NCBI GenBank assembly: GCA_951813535.1
Contig: OX638345.1
Span: forward strand, 3,712,608 to 3,776,607
Reading direction: 5' to 3'
DNA length: 64,000 nt
Source of the DNA: an uncultured Dehalococcoidia bacterium
Lineage (GTDB): Bacteria; Chloroflexota; Dehalococcoidia; Lucifugimonadales; UBA3495
Below are positions 48,003-56,305 of this stretch, in pieces. The translations under genes and the position numbers were made by a program. The notes beneath the pieces are model-generated. The model did not search any database. It saw nothing but the letters and a program-made list of their open reading frames with translations, and had not been told where the DNA came from. Numbering within the stretch: the first letter of the stretch is position 1; each line of letters starts with the position of its first letter.

Positions 48003-48778
48003 GTGTGGTTCCCCCTTGTCCATTCGTTTTGGAAACGAGTGTAGGATTGGTTCTGCTTAGCGAAATTTGCTGTAGCCCCTTCAATCCAATCGATAATGGC
48101 TTCCGCATTGTTATCATCGTCAAAATCAGGGTGGTTGCCTGCTTTCAAGTGGCGCTCCGCGAACCCGACCCATTGGCTCGACCAGTGGTCTTGGCTTTCC
48201 AAGTCACGTACATCTTTGTCCTGAAAAATCTGGTTTAGCACCGTGCGCACTGCTGTAGGGTAGACCAAAGATAAGAAGTATGGGTGGTCGCGCGTCATTT
48301 CCACCCATTCTTCGATACGATTGTTGACCAACAGGACAGGACCGTCTTCCTCAAAAGTGAGGTGGTACACCTCTTGATCAAGGTCCGAGACCCGGCGGAC
48401 TGGAAGGAGCGACTCTGTGTTTCCGCTTTTCCAATCGGCTTGGAAGCCGCTGCCCTCAGCCAAGATTTGACCTTGTGTCTGTTGATCGACAGAAGTTACT
48501 TTCACCCTGAACCGTATGCGGTCTGGATTGATGAATTCGGGCAGAGCAGTCGGTCCCAGAAGTTCACAATTGCTTACATTGCCCAAGTCAAATGGTATGC
48601 GGACAGGCCCGCGATACGCTTCAAGACGCACTAAAGCAGTGGTCGGCAAACTGTAATCCTGTAACGCAAGGCGTAAAACCTCGAAAGATACCGGTGATGC
48701 TTGGTCATCCAGAACGATGCTTATGTCTTTCCCCGCAATTGTCTTGCGACCGGTAAAGTTTATTTGTGCGACTGGCAT
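47999..48778 (-). CDS. Defence-operon protein of unknown function (259 aa)
   Basis: No family is recognised. The N-terminal half looks beta-rich (GRKTIAGKDISIVLDDQ, TTALVRLEAYRGPVRIPFDLG, IRFRVKVTSVDQQTQGQILAEGS), consistent with a beta-sandwich; the C-terminal half is helical with a Trp-rich stretch (DHWSSQWVGFAERHL). It lies 4 bp after the GHKL ATPase gene and overlaps the next gene start (GTGA), so all members are expected to be made together. It may be an adaptor to the ATPase, which is an inference from order. Confidence 0.7.
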   Translation of the reverse strand: MPVAQINFTGRKTIAGKDISIVLDDQASPVSFEVLRLALQDYSLPTTALVRLEAYRGPVRIPFDLGNVSNCELLGPTALPEFINPDRIRFRVKVTSVDQQTQGQILAEGSGFQADWKSGNTESLLPVRRVSDLDQEVYHLTFEEDGPVLLVNNRIEEWVEMTRDHPYFLSLVYPTAVRTVLNQIFQDKDVRDLESQDHWSSQWVGFAERHLKAGNHPDFDDDNNAEAIIDWIEGATANFAKQNQSYTRFQNEWTRGNHT

Positions 48779-48782
48779 TGTT

Positions 48783-50624
48783 CTATCCTTTACGGTCGGC
48801 GTCGACGATAATGTCCCGGTTGTAGTCGAATCCCGTTACCGTCACGTTGAACGTGGGATTCAGGATCCGTATGACCATCTGGTTTTCGGCCAGCTCCACC
48901 ACCTCAGCACCTTCCAATCGATGCTGAATGGGTTTTTGCCCGAATTGGAAGTCGTCTCGAGTGTACCTGCCCAATGCCGAACGGGTACGGCTGTTGTCTG
49001 CGTACGCGACCTGTATTTTCACTTGATCGTCAATCTCAAGGCGTTGCCTTCCCGGGCCCACCGAAAAGCCATGGTCCGCCGCCGTTATCCTCACGTATTG
49101 TTTACGCCTTGCGCCGTTGCCATTTCCACCGATGCCCGGCTTAGGGAACAGGTCAGCCAAAATTTTCTTATCCTCCGTTTCCTCTGCTGACATAGCTAGG
49201 CTGTAAATCTGCCGTACGCTATTCGTGACGAAAGCGATCAACCCAGGGGCATAGACGTAATCCTTTTTGACCCGGTTCGTCTGCCACTGCGTGTGGCTGG
49301 GGTTTTCCGAGAGACGCAAGAAAGCGGCCAAAGGTTCGTGGTCAATGACTACCATTGACAGAAGACCACCTCTTGGTGTTCGGGGACGTACATCGCCAAT
49401 GAGAATGTCCTCCCGAATGAAGGCAGGATCAATTGGTTCGTCGGAATCTGTGAAAGTCACGTAGACGTCAAAATAAGAATCTTCGATGGGACAATTGCGC
49501 TTCCTCACTGACAGCGGCACGCGTATGGCTACCCGTTCGCGGTTCTGAAATTTTCCGCGCAACGTGTCAAGCATCTCAGCTGGAAACGCGCTTTTTTGCC
49601 AAGAGTAAGGTCCCTGGCGCGGATGAGGATTCAGGGTGAACATGTGCTCTAATGCATTGCCAGAGGTGGCCCACTGAGCTAGTCCTATCATTGGCGCGAT
49701 ATTGGATAGTTCCGCGTGCTTTGTGACTTCGGAAAGCAAATCTTTTTTACCCAAGAGCACTTGCTTCTGGGGAGTTTCAATCATGACAGTCAACTTGTCG
49801 TTGAGAATGGTATAAAAATAATTTTCGCAAACAGCTTGGATGATCGCCTCTTCTTTGATTTCTGGATCTGGCCATACGACAATCACGGAAAGCCCACTCT
49901 CATTCTTCCGTTTGAGGCGGAAGACGCTTGAAAATTTTTCGACGATCGTTGTGTCGTCGATTGGCAGAATGAAACTGGGATGATCTTCGAACGGTACTCC
50001 AAAATATCCATCGCCGTGATAGTCAGAATCATCTAGGCGGTGCGACCGCAACACCGACCTGCCCATCAACAGGGGTTTTTGGTCGTTACTGCGTATGGTC
50101 AAACCAAAAATCGTCTTGATCCTACTAGCTTGGAAGAAAGTAGCCTTTCCAACACCCCGGCTGCCACGCTCCCCAGGAGTTTTGTGGGTCAATGCTTCGG
50201 CCCGGAAGAAATTGAAGAAGTCGTTTCGCTGATCTGACGAGGGTGCCCGCCATTCATCCGGGTCTCCTTCCAACCCGGTAGTGTCTAGGTCTTCAAAAAC
50301 CAGCGCCGTGCATTTGTCGTTTGGGCCGGGGATCTCCTCTGGGTAAAGGCCACTACTGTCGGACCTGTAATGAGGCCATACATCAGCAAAGAAGGGGTCC
50401 ACGCTGGCGCGTCCTGGAGCTTGGTCCTCGTTGAGGATTGATATGTACACCATTGCTGGTTTGTCGGCGTAAATCTTGTGGGCATCTAGTGAGTTTTGAA
50501 TCCCTTCACGCACTAATGCTTTCCCGGGATCACTTACGGTTTCACTGTCGAAGAACGCGTCAGCGGTAGAGTTCCGGTATGTGTCCCCCGGTGCATATTT
50601 TTTGAAGAGCCAATTTCCGTTCAT
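48783..50624 (-). CDS. GHKL-type ATPase, first gene of the putative defence operon (613 aa)
   Basis: The N-terminal 170 residues follow the GHKL (gyrase, Hsp90, kinase, MutL) ATP site: the N-box LVREGIQNSLDA (Glu40, Asn44), a diverged G1 box VFEDLDTTGL (109-118), and a G2/lid loop GERGSRGVGKATFF (151-164). The middle is alpha/beta and the C-terminus beta-rich (KIQVAYADNS, VVELAENQMVIRILNP). Relatives of this MORC/MutL-like class occur next to cytosine methyltransferases in modification-linked systems. It is followed at 4 bp by the next gene; GAGG precedes its ATG by about 8 nt. Codon and base composition look more AT-rich than neighbours. Confidence 0.8.
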   Translation of the reverse strand: MNGNWLFKKYAPGDTYRNSTADAFFDSETVSDPGKALVREGIQNSLDAHKIYADKPAMVYISILNEDQAPGRASVDPFFADVWPHYRSDSSGLYPEEIPGPNDKCTALVFEDLDTTGLEGDPDEWRAPSSDQRNDFFNFFRAEALTHKTPGERGSRGVGKATFFQASRIKTIFGLTIRSNDQKPLLMGRSVLRSHRLDDSDYHGDGYFGVPFEDHPSFILPIDDTTIVEKFSSVFRLKRKNESGLSVIVVWPDPEIKEEAIIQAVCENYFYTILNDKLTVMIETPQKQVLLGKKDLLSEVTKHAELSNIAPMIGLAQWATSGNALEHMFTLNPHPRQGPYSWQKSAFPAEMLDTLRGKFQNRERVAIRVPLSVRKRNCPIEDSYFDVYVTFTDSDEPIDPAFIREDILIGDVRPRTPRGGLLSMVVIDHEPLAAFLRLSENPSHTQWQTNRVKKDYVYAPGLIAFVTNSVRQIYSLAMSAEETEDKKILADLFPKPGIGGNGNGARRKQYVRITAADHGFSVGPGRQRLEIDDQVKIQVAYADNSRTRSALGRYTRDDFQFGQKPIQHRLEGAEVVELAENQMVIRILNPTFNVTVTGFDYNRDIIVDADRKG

Positions 50625-50749
50625 AGTGATCCTCGATCGAATTTACATCAAAGAGTGCGGTGCCTTTCAGCCGAATTTGCGTACCCCGAGGATGTTACAA
50701 TCGCTAGAAGTCTGACGCAACCCTGTACCCTTTTTCGAGGTCCAAAACC

Positions 50750-52417
50750 ATGTCCATCGACGTCGCAACTTCCATTGCTCGCATCCTCAAGCAGGAGGGT
50801 GTCGAGTGGGTTTCCACCTTCCCCGTTTGCCGCGTGAACAACGCCCTGGGGCGCGAGGGCGTGCCCATGATCATGATGCGGGACGACCGCTACGCCGTGG
50901 CCCTGGCCGACGCCTACTCGCGGGTCACCGGCGGCGACCGCATCGGCGTCTGCACCGTGCAGGGCGGCGTCAACGGCGCGGGCCTGCAGTACTCCTACCC
51001 CGGGCTGGCCCAGGCCTTCGAGGACAACTCGCCGATGCTGTGCATCACCGACGGCGTGCCGGCCGGCAGCACCGAGAACACCCAGTTCGACGTGACCACC
51101 AGCCTCAAGACCGTCACCAAGTGGTTCGGCTACATCGACCGGCCCGAGCGGACGCCCGAGTTCCTGCGCCGCGCCTTCTCCATGCTGCGCAGCGGCCGGC
51201 CGGGTCCCGTAGTGCTGGCCGTGCCCAACTCCGCCGGCGTCTACGACGAGACCGCCGACCCCTACTTCCCGGTGCGGGCGTACAAGTCGGCGCCGGATCC
51301 GTCGGACGTCACCCAGGCCATCGACCTGCTGATGGGCGCCGCCAATCCGCTGATCTACGCCGGCGAGGGCGTCATCTACGCCGGCGCGTCGGAGGAACTG
51401 GTGGGCCTGGCCGAGGCGCTGAACGCGCCGGTGATCACCACGCTGAAGGCCAAGGGCGCGTTTCCCGAGAACCACCCGCTGTTCGTGGGCGTGCGCGGCG
51501 AGCATCCCATCGCCTACCTGAACAAGAGCGACGTGATCCTCACCGTGGGCAGCAGCCTGTCGCCGGGCCGGTTCACCCACGGCATCCCCAACGCCGCTGG
51601 GAAGACCATCATCCAGTGCAACCTGGATGACTTCCACCTGAACCGCATCTTCCCGACGCATCACGCCGTGCTGGGCGACGCCAAGTTCAGCCTGCAGGCG
51701 CTGGCTGACGAGGTGTCGCGGCGCACCGATGGCGCGGGTCGTGCCGCCGGCAACGTCGTCGCCGAGGTCCGCGAGGCTCGTGACGCCGGCCTGGCCGAGT
51801 ACCGCGAGGCCATGGCCTCCAGCGACACGCCCATCAACCCCTACCGTGTGATCGGCGACATGATGAAGGTGCTGGACCCGCACAACTCCTTCGTGACCCA
51901 CGAGTCAGGCAACACCCGCGACCAGCTGAGCACGGTGTACGACACGCTGATTCCCCGCGGGTTCCTGGGCTGGGGCAACATCTCCACGCTGGGCTTCGGC
52001 CTGGCCGGCGTCATGGCGGCCAAGCTGGCCTTCCCCCAGCGGCAGGCGGTGGCGCTGACGGGCGACGCCGGCGTGGGCTACATGCTGGGCAACCTGGAGG
52101 TTTCGGTGCGCCAGAACCTGGGCATCACCATCGCCCACGTCGCCAACGGCGGCTTCGCCGGCTACGGCCCCGGCTTCTGGGGTGACGGCCACGACCCCTA
52201 CACCCACCGGGTGATGGGCCCCGAGGACATCAACATGTCCCGCGCCATCGCCGAACTGGGCCTGTACACCGAGCGGGTCACCGAGCCGTCCGACGTGGCG
52301 CCAGCGTTGCAGCGCGCCCTGGCCGCCAACGAGACCGGGCAGCCGTCCTACCTGGAGTTCATCTGCTCCCAGTACCCGCGCTACGGCGGCTTCGCGCCGA
52401 GCCCGGTGGCCCACTAG
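50750..52417 (+). CDS. Thiamine pyrophosphate-dependent enzyme (acetolactate synthase-like)
   Basis: The 555 aa protein has the three-domain layout of the acetolactate synthase/oxalyl-CoA decarboxylase group. The catalytic Glu region is HDDRYAVALADAYSRVTGG-like (MRDDRYAVALADAYSR, near residue 42), a FAD/ADP-type middle domain spans about 190-330, and the TPP-binding motif is GDAGVGYMLGNLEVSVRQNLGITIAHVANGG (about residues 432-462), reading GDA...N in place of GDG...NN. It might be a sulfoacetaldehyde acetyltransferase, glyoxylate carboligase or benzoylformate-decarboxylase relative. Product unknown. The gene is divergent from the putative defence operon. Confidence 0.88.
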   Translation: MSIDVATSIARILKQEGVEWVSTFPVCRVNNALGREGVPMIMMRDDRYAVALADAYSRVTGGDRIGVCTVQGGVNGAGLQYSYPGLAQAFEDNSPMLCITDGVPAGSTENTQFDVTTSLKTVTKWFGYIDRPERTPEFLRRAFSMLRSGRPGPVVLAVPNSAGVYDETADPYFPVRAYKSAPDPSDVTQAIDLLMGAANPLIYAGEGVIYAGASEELVGLAEALNAPVITTLKAKGAFPENHPLFVGVRGEHPIAYLNKSDVILTVGSSLSPGRFTHGIPNAAGKTIIQCNLDDFHLNRIFPTHHAVLGDAKFSLQALADEVSRRTDGAGRAAGNVVAEVREARDAGLAEYREAMASSDTPINPYRVIGDMMKVLDPHNSFVTHESGNTRDQLSTVYDTLIPRGFLGWGNISTLGFGLAGVMAAKLAFPQRQAVALTGDAGVGYMLGNLEVSVRQNLGITIAHVANGGFAGYGPGFWGDGHDPYTHRVMGPEDINMSRAIAELGLYTERVTEPSDVAPALQRALAANETGQPSYLEFICSQYPRYGGFAPSPVAH

Positions 52418-52512
52418 GGACGGCGGTACGATGGAAAGCTGGCGGGGACGAGTCGCGAGTGGAAGCTATACCGCAGCACGCACCTCGCCGGCGGACTTTC
52501 GGGAGTTGGAGC

Positions 52513-52767
52513 ATGAAGATCACGCTGGACATCGACGAGGAAACTGTAGCCAGGGTCAGCAAGATTGCCGCCGCTCGGGATCTGACGGTGGAGGCAATGG
52601 TGGAAGAGTACCTGACCGGGATAGCAAACAGCCATGCCGCCTCCCGTATGGAACGCATTACCAAGTTCCGGGACGCGCTGGAACGCACAGAAGACGAGGC
52701 GAGAATCGTGAATTTGAACCGGGATGACTTGTATGAACGGCCCTACCGCTTCTACTACGGGGAATAG
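52513..52767 (+). CDS. Small antitoxin-like protein, VapB-like (84 aa)
   Basis: The sequence MKITLDIDEETVARVSKIAAARDLTVEAMVEEYLTG resembles the ribbon-helix-helix N-terminus of VapB/DUF6364-type antitoxins, and the C-terminal half is charged (RTEDEARIVNLNRDDLYERPYRFYYGE). The ATG at 52513 follows TTGGAG. There is no toxin gene in the usual downstream place; an aspartyl-protease-like gene follows at 120 bp. It is best called an orphan RHH-like regulator or antitoxin. Confidence 0.7.
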   Translation: MKITLDIDEETVARVSKIAAARDLTVEAMVEEYLTGIANSHAASRMERITKFRDALERTEDEARIVNLNRDDLYERPYRFYYGE

Positions 52768-52887
52768 AAATTTCTTCGACAGCAACATCAGACTAGTCCC
52801 GCAACGGCGTCGTTGCGATCAACCCGTTCTGAAATTCGGTGGACGTTCGACCGGCCGGGCGGCGCACTAATGTCACGGAGCCATCAA

Positions 52888-53244
52888 ATGGGCACATTCA
52901 ATCTGACCATCCAGATCGCCAACCTCAACGGTGAGCATTTCGAGGATGTTGAAGTGATGGTGGATACCGGTGCAATTACTACGGTAGTTCCGCGGCATAT
53001 CCTGGAGGGGCTGGGGATTCAGCCCACCAAGCGCGAAACTTTCGAGTACGCCAGCGGGGAACAGGTGCAGTTGGATATCGCCGAGGCGCGTGCCCAGGTG
53101 GACGGGCGCGAAACCATCACTTGGGTCATCTTCGGCGAAGAGGGGGCATCGCCTCTACTGGGAGCCTATACTTTGGAGGGCGTATTCCTCGGTGTGGATC
53201 CCGACAATCAGCGACTGATCCCAGTCACCGGGTCATTGAAGTGA
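52888..53244 (+). CDS. Retropepsin-like aspartic protease domain protein
   Basis: The 118 aa protein has one clan AA aspartyl protease unit: VEVMVDTGAITTVVPRHILEGLGI (about residues 21-44) with the catalytic DTG and the following hydrophobic-hydrophobic-x-x motif, then a flap-like DGRETITWVIFGEEG and the distal LLGAYTLEGVFLGVDP (hydrophobic-hydrophobic-G). Such small proteins probably dimerise to give the two-Asp active site. Role unknown. ATG 52888 (GGAG 7 nt upstream) is chosen over upstream ATG codons. Confidence 0.8.
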   Translation: MGTFNLTIQIANLNGEHFEDVEVMVDTGAITTVVPRHILEGLGIQPTKRETFEYASGEQVQLDIAEARAQVDGRETITWVIFGEEGASPLLGAYTLEGVFLGVDPDNQRLIPVTGSLK

Positions 53245-53257
53245 AGGGGTGAACGCC

Positions 53258-53779
53258 ATGCCCAACGCAGTGCTCGTTATCGATATGGTGCGCGGCTTTC
53301 TGGAGCCGGGGCACAACCTGTACTGCGGCGACGACGCGCGCGGGATCATCGAGCCGGTGCGGGAGTTGCTGCGGCGCGAGGCTGCGGCGGGCGCGGCCAT
53401 CCTGTTCGTCTCCGACCACCACCTGCCCGATGACCTGGAGTTCCAGATGTTCCCGGTGCATTGTGTCATCGGCACTGAGGAACCGGAGGTGATCCCGGAG
53501 CTGGCCGAGTGGGTTGGAGACGGCAACGTCATCCCCAAGAACCGGTACAGCGGGTTCTTCAACACCGACCTGGCGGAGCGGCTGACTGCTCTGAACCCCG
53601 ACAAGATCATCGTGTGCGGCGTGTGCACCGACATCTGCGTGATGCACACCACGTCCGACGCGCGGAACCGGGACTACGCCGTGGAAGTGCCCACGGACTG
53701 CGTGGCGTCCTTTAACGCCGACGCCCATCGCTGGGCGCTGGACCACATCGGCAGGATCCTCGGCGCGCAGGTGGTTTAA
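53258..53779 (+). CDS. Isochorismatase-like cysteine hydrolase
   Basis: Members hydrolyse amide or ether bonds (nicotinamidase, isochorismatase, carbamoylsarcosinase). The 173 aa protein contains MPNAVLVIDMVRGFLEPG with catalytic Asp9, the Lys in VIPKNRYSGFFNTDL (about residue 86), and the Cys in VCGVCTDICVMHTTSDA (about residue 121), together a Asp-Lys-Cys triad. A DHHLPDDLEFQMFPVHC stretch suggests a nicotinamidase-like metal site. ATG 53258 is preferred over GTG 53249. It lies 13 bp after the protease-domain gene. Confidence 0.88.
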   Translation: MPNAVLVIDMVRGFLEPGHNLYCGDDARGIIEPVRELLRREAAAGAAILFVSDHHLPDDLEFQMFPVHCVIGTEEPEVIPELAEWVGDGNVIPKNRYSGFFNTDLAERLTALNPDKIIVCGVCTDICVMHTTSDARNRDYAVEVPTDCVASFNADAHRWALDHIGRILGAQVV

Positions 53780-53799
53780 CAGTCAGCGGGCCGCGAGTT

Positions 53800-55479
53800 T
53801 CAGAGTATCGCGTCACCCGGCTCGTTGAGCATCGCCTGGCGCAACAGTGGGACGGGCGGAGCGCCCCAGGACAGCGTGGCGTCGTGGAACCGGCGCAGGC
53901 TGTAGTCTGAACCTTCCTGCCGACGCCAGTCCTGGCGGAGCTTGAGCAGCATCAGTTTGCCCAGGGTGTAGTTCAGATAGCCGGGATCGAAGGTGCCGCG
54001 CAGGGCCTCGCGGCGGGCCGGATGTTCTTCCATATAGGCGTGGGCCTGGAAGAACTTGGTCGCCTCGTCCACGGTCATGCCCTGGGTGTGCATCCCCAGC
54101 GAGCAGAGGTAGCGGCAGTTGCGCACCAGAGCCTCGAGGAGCTGGGTGAGCCACAGCGCGGGATTGTCCCGGCCGTACTCGGTCTCCAGCATCATCTCCT
54201 CGGTGTAATGCGCCCAGCCCTCGGTGAAAGCGTAGGACGTGGCGACGCGGTTGATCAAGGGCAATGTGCGCCGCTCGCCGGACCCGATGTACCGATTGTG
54301 CAGGTTGTGGACGTAGTGACCGGGGTAGACCTCATGGACACTGACGATCTGCAGCGTGTGGTAGTTGAAATTGGTCAGCCACTCCTCCTGCTGGCGCGGC
54401 GTCCATTCCGGCTCCACCGGCGTCACGTAGTAGAAGGCCTCGGTGGCAATTTCCTCCAGACCGCCGGGCGAGTCCATGGCGGCGAAGGCATAGCGCATGT
54501 ACGACGGCGTCTCGGTGACCTGGCAACGCTCTTCGGACGGAACACTGATGATGTCGTGGTTGATGAGGGCCTGGCGGATGTCCTCCAGCATGTCCCGCGT
54601 TTCGGGTATCAGGGCATCCGAAGTCGGATGGTTTGCGGCAATCTGGGCGACGGCTTCGCGGACGGACTTGCCGGGAGCCACCAGCGCCGCCGCCTCGTCC
54701 AGCCGGCGCAGGTTCCGCTCAAGGTTGGCCTGCCCGATGGACAGAACGTCCAGCAGGGGCGTGTCGACCCCCTCGCCGACCTGTAACATCCGGCGGTACA
54801 GGTCACGTCCGATGGCGAAGTCGGGTAGCGTCTGGCGGGCCTGGAGCCTTGCGGTGAATTCGGTGACAGCGATTGCAGCAGTCTCTCGCGCCGCATCGAA
54901 CTCGGCAACGACGTCGGGGGCAATGGCGGCGCATTCTGAGGACGCAGCAGCCAGCCCGGTTCGATAGAAGGAAGCCATCCCGCGGTACGCCTCGACCGCC
55001 ATGTCCCGCACCGGCTCGCCAAGTTCAGGCTCCGTGAGCCCGTCTAGCGTCGCCAGGAAGTCCGGCACCTGATGGAGCACCGCGGTGGCCGAGCGCAGCC
55101 GGTCGGGCAGGGACGCATAATCGCGTTGCACGTAACTGCCGACACCGATGTAGCCGACCTGGCGCTGGGGGTTGTTGTGCAGCGACCGCATCTCCTCCAG
55201 GTTGAAGAGTTCGCGGCGGAGGAACATTTCCAGCAGGCTGCGGGACAGGCGGTCCATCTGGGTCTCGTCATCGGTGGCGGGACCGTCCGATGCGGGTAGC
55301 GCAGAGAGTTGGCCCAGCGAACGGTGCAGTTCTTCGATGCGGCGAGCCACGCGTCCGGAGGAAAAGTCGGGCAGCCGGCCGTCGTACTCGTGGCGACCGA
55401 TGCGGCTGCCGGCGGTGGGCGCGAATTCCCAATGCTCGCGAATGGCTCGTTCGGCGAGGGCGTCCACTGCCTGGTTCAT
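53800..55479 (-). CDS. DUF885 family protein (HExxH-like, putative peptidase)
   Basis: The 559 aa protein matches the DUF885 family: helical all along, with the conserved HEVYPGHYVHNLHN in the centre, matching the family's HExxPGHxxH metal motif, and ATSYAFTEGWAHYTEEMMLE, which carries the second Glu. A FDPGYLNYTLGKLMLLKLR segment closes the domain. Function is not experimentally settled for most members, and a metallo-peptidase or related hydrolase is likely. No signal peptide is seen. ATG 55479 begins MNQAVDALAERAIREHWEF; an alternative is 55521. Confidence 0.86.
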   Translation of the reverse strand: MNQAVDALAERAIREHWEFAPTAGSRIGRHEYDGRLPDFSSGRVARRIEELHRSLGQLSALPASDGPATDDETQMDRLSRSLLEMFLRRELFNLEEMRSLHNNPQRQVGYIGVGSYVQRDYASLPDRLRSATAVLHQVPDFLATLDGLTEPELGEPVRDMAVEAYRGMASFYRTGLAAASSECAAIAPDVVAEFDAARETAAIAVTEFTARLQARQTLPDFAIGRDLYRRMLQVGEGVDTPLLDVLSIGQANLERNLRRLDEAAALVAPGKSVREAVAQIAANHPTSDALIPETRDMLEDIRQALINHDIISVPSEERCQVTETPSYMRYAFAAMDSPGGLEEIATEAFYYVTPVEPEWTPRQQEEWLTNFNYHTLQIVSVHEVYPGHYVHNLHNRYIGSGERRTLPLINRVATSYAFTEGWAHYTEEMMLETEYGRDNPALWLTQLLEALVRNCRYLCSLGMHTQGMTVDEATKFFQAHAYMEEHPARREALRGTFDPGYLNYTLGKLMLLKLRQDWRRQEGSDYSLRRFHDATLSWGAPPVPLLRQAMLNEPGDAIL

Positions 55480-55568
55480 TTTCGTATCCGCACGTTTGCT
55501 TGCTTGGTCGTCAGGATCCAACTGTTTGCCCCTCCGGATTGCTAGCGCGCTTTGAGCAACGCGGGGAG

Positions 55569-55934
55569 TCAGGTTACCGATGGTTCCGTCGCCTCATTCC
55601 AGCCGGGAATGTACCGCTCGACGATTTCAGCATCCGTCGGGAAAGTCAGCCAATTCGAGCTCGGTTGAACCAGACAGTCGAATTCCGCCGCTGCCGGGTG
55701 GCCGCTGATTGCGCCTTCCGCGACGGGGATGTTCAGCCGGACCGGTTCGCGAGTCAGAATACGGGACGAGTAGAACAGTATCATTACGCTTTCCACTTCG
55801 TCTGTGTCAGGATGGCGCCGGGCGATTACACCATCCTCAATATCGTCCTCATCTTGCCCCGGATAAGGCCGGCATTTCTCAATGTACATGATGTTGCCGG
55901 CCACGTCGTGCTCGAATCTCAACGTCGTTGCCAT
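55569..55934 (-). CDS. Small protein, possible DUF2283-like antitoxin partner (121 aa)
   Basis: The N-terminus ATTLRFEHDVAGNIMYIEKCRPYPGQ recalls the DUF2283 pattern, in which a short protein begins with a beta strand containing D-x-x-G/N-x-x-Y. The C-terminal half is unique. The start overlaps the upstream gene by 16 nt, with GGAG 8 nt before the ATG. DUF2283 proteins commonly follow RNase-like toxin genes, which agrees with the neighbour, so an antitoxin role is inferred. Confidence 0.6.
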   Translation of the reverse strand: MATTLRFEHDVAGNIMYIEKCRPYPGQDEDDIEDGVIARRHPDTDEVESVMILFYSSRILTREPVRLNIPVAEGAISGHPAAAEFDCLVQPSSNWLTFPTDAEIVERYIPGWNEATEPSVT

Positions 55935-56230
55935 ATGGTTTCTCCTCTCTGCAACCTCCGGGTAACGAACGCGGTGATTATCCAGTCGCGGGCCGGATGG
56001 TTAACCACCGCTACCATCGCGTACTTGTCCAGATCGTAGAACCAGCGGTAGAACAGGATAGTGTCATCATCGGCCGCTTTGCGCAAGATCAGGTCCGGGT
56101 TTGCCAGCGTAGTAGCGATGTAGTCAGGTCGGTTCGGAAGCAGTTGGGGGTGCTTTTCTGCAATGTGCCGCCCCCGTTCATTGTTGAGTTCCACCGGGCC
56201 ACCCAAGTAAGTGCAATGAAACGTTTCCAC
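55919..56230 (-). CDS. Small toxin-like protein with HIxxKHPxL motif (103 aa)
   Basis: The protein reads METFHCTYLGGPVELNNERGRHIAEKHPQLL, then YIATTLANPDLIL, then FYRWFYDLDKYAMVAVVN and WIITAFVTRRLQRGETIWQRR. The H-I-x-x-K-H-P-x-L helix, the PDLI loop and the terminal strands resemble phage-barnase/EndoU-type (PBECR-like) small RNases, in which the His residues act in catalysis. It overlaps the next gene by 16 nt, as in toxin-antitoxin pairs. Assignment is by pattern only. Confidence 0.6.
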   Translation of the reverse strand: METFHCTYLGGPVELNNERGRHIAEKHPQLLPNRPDYIATTLANPDLILRKAADDDTILFYRWFYDLDKYAMVAVVNHPARDWIITAFVTRRLQRGETIWQRR

Positions 56231-56305
56231 CGGTCACTCCGGCAGTTTCACCATCCTAACGTCGATAATGACGGCGTAGATGAAACTCTGCCGAAAGCGT
56301 TAACG

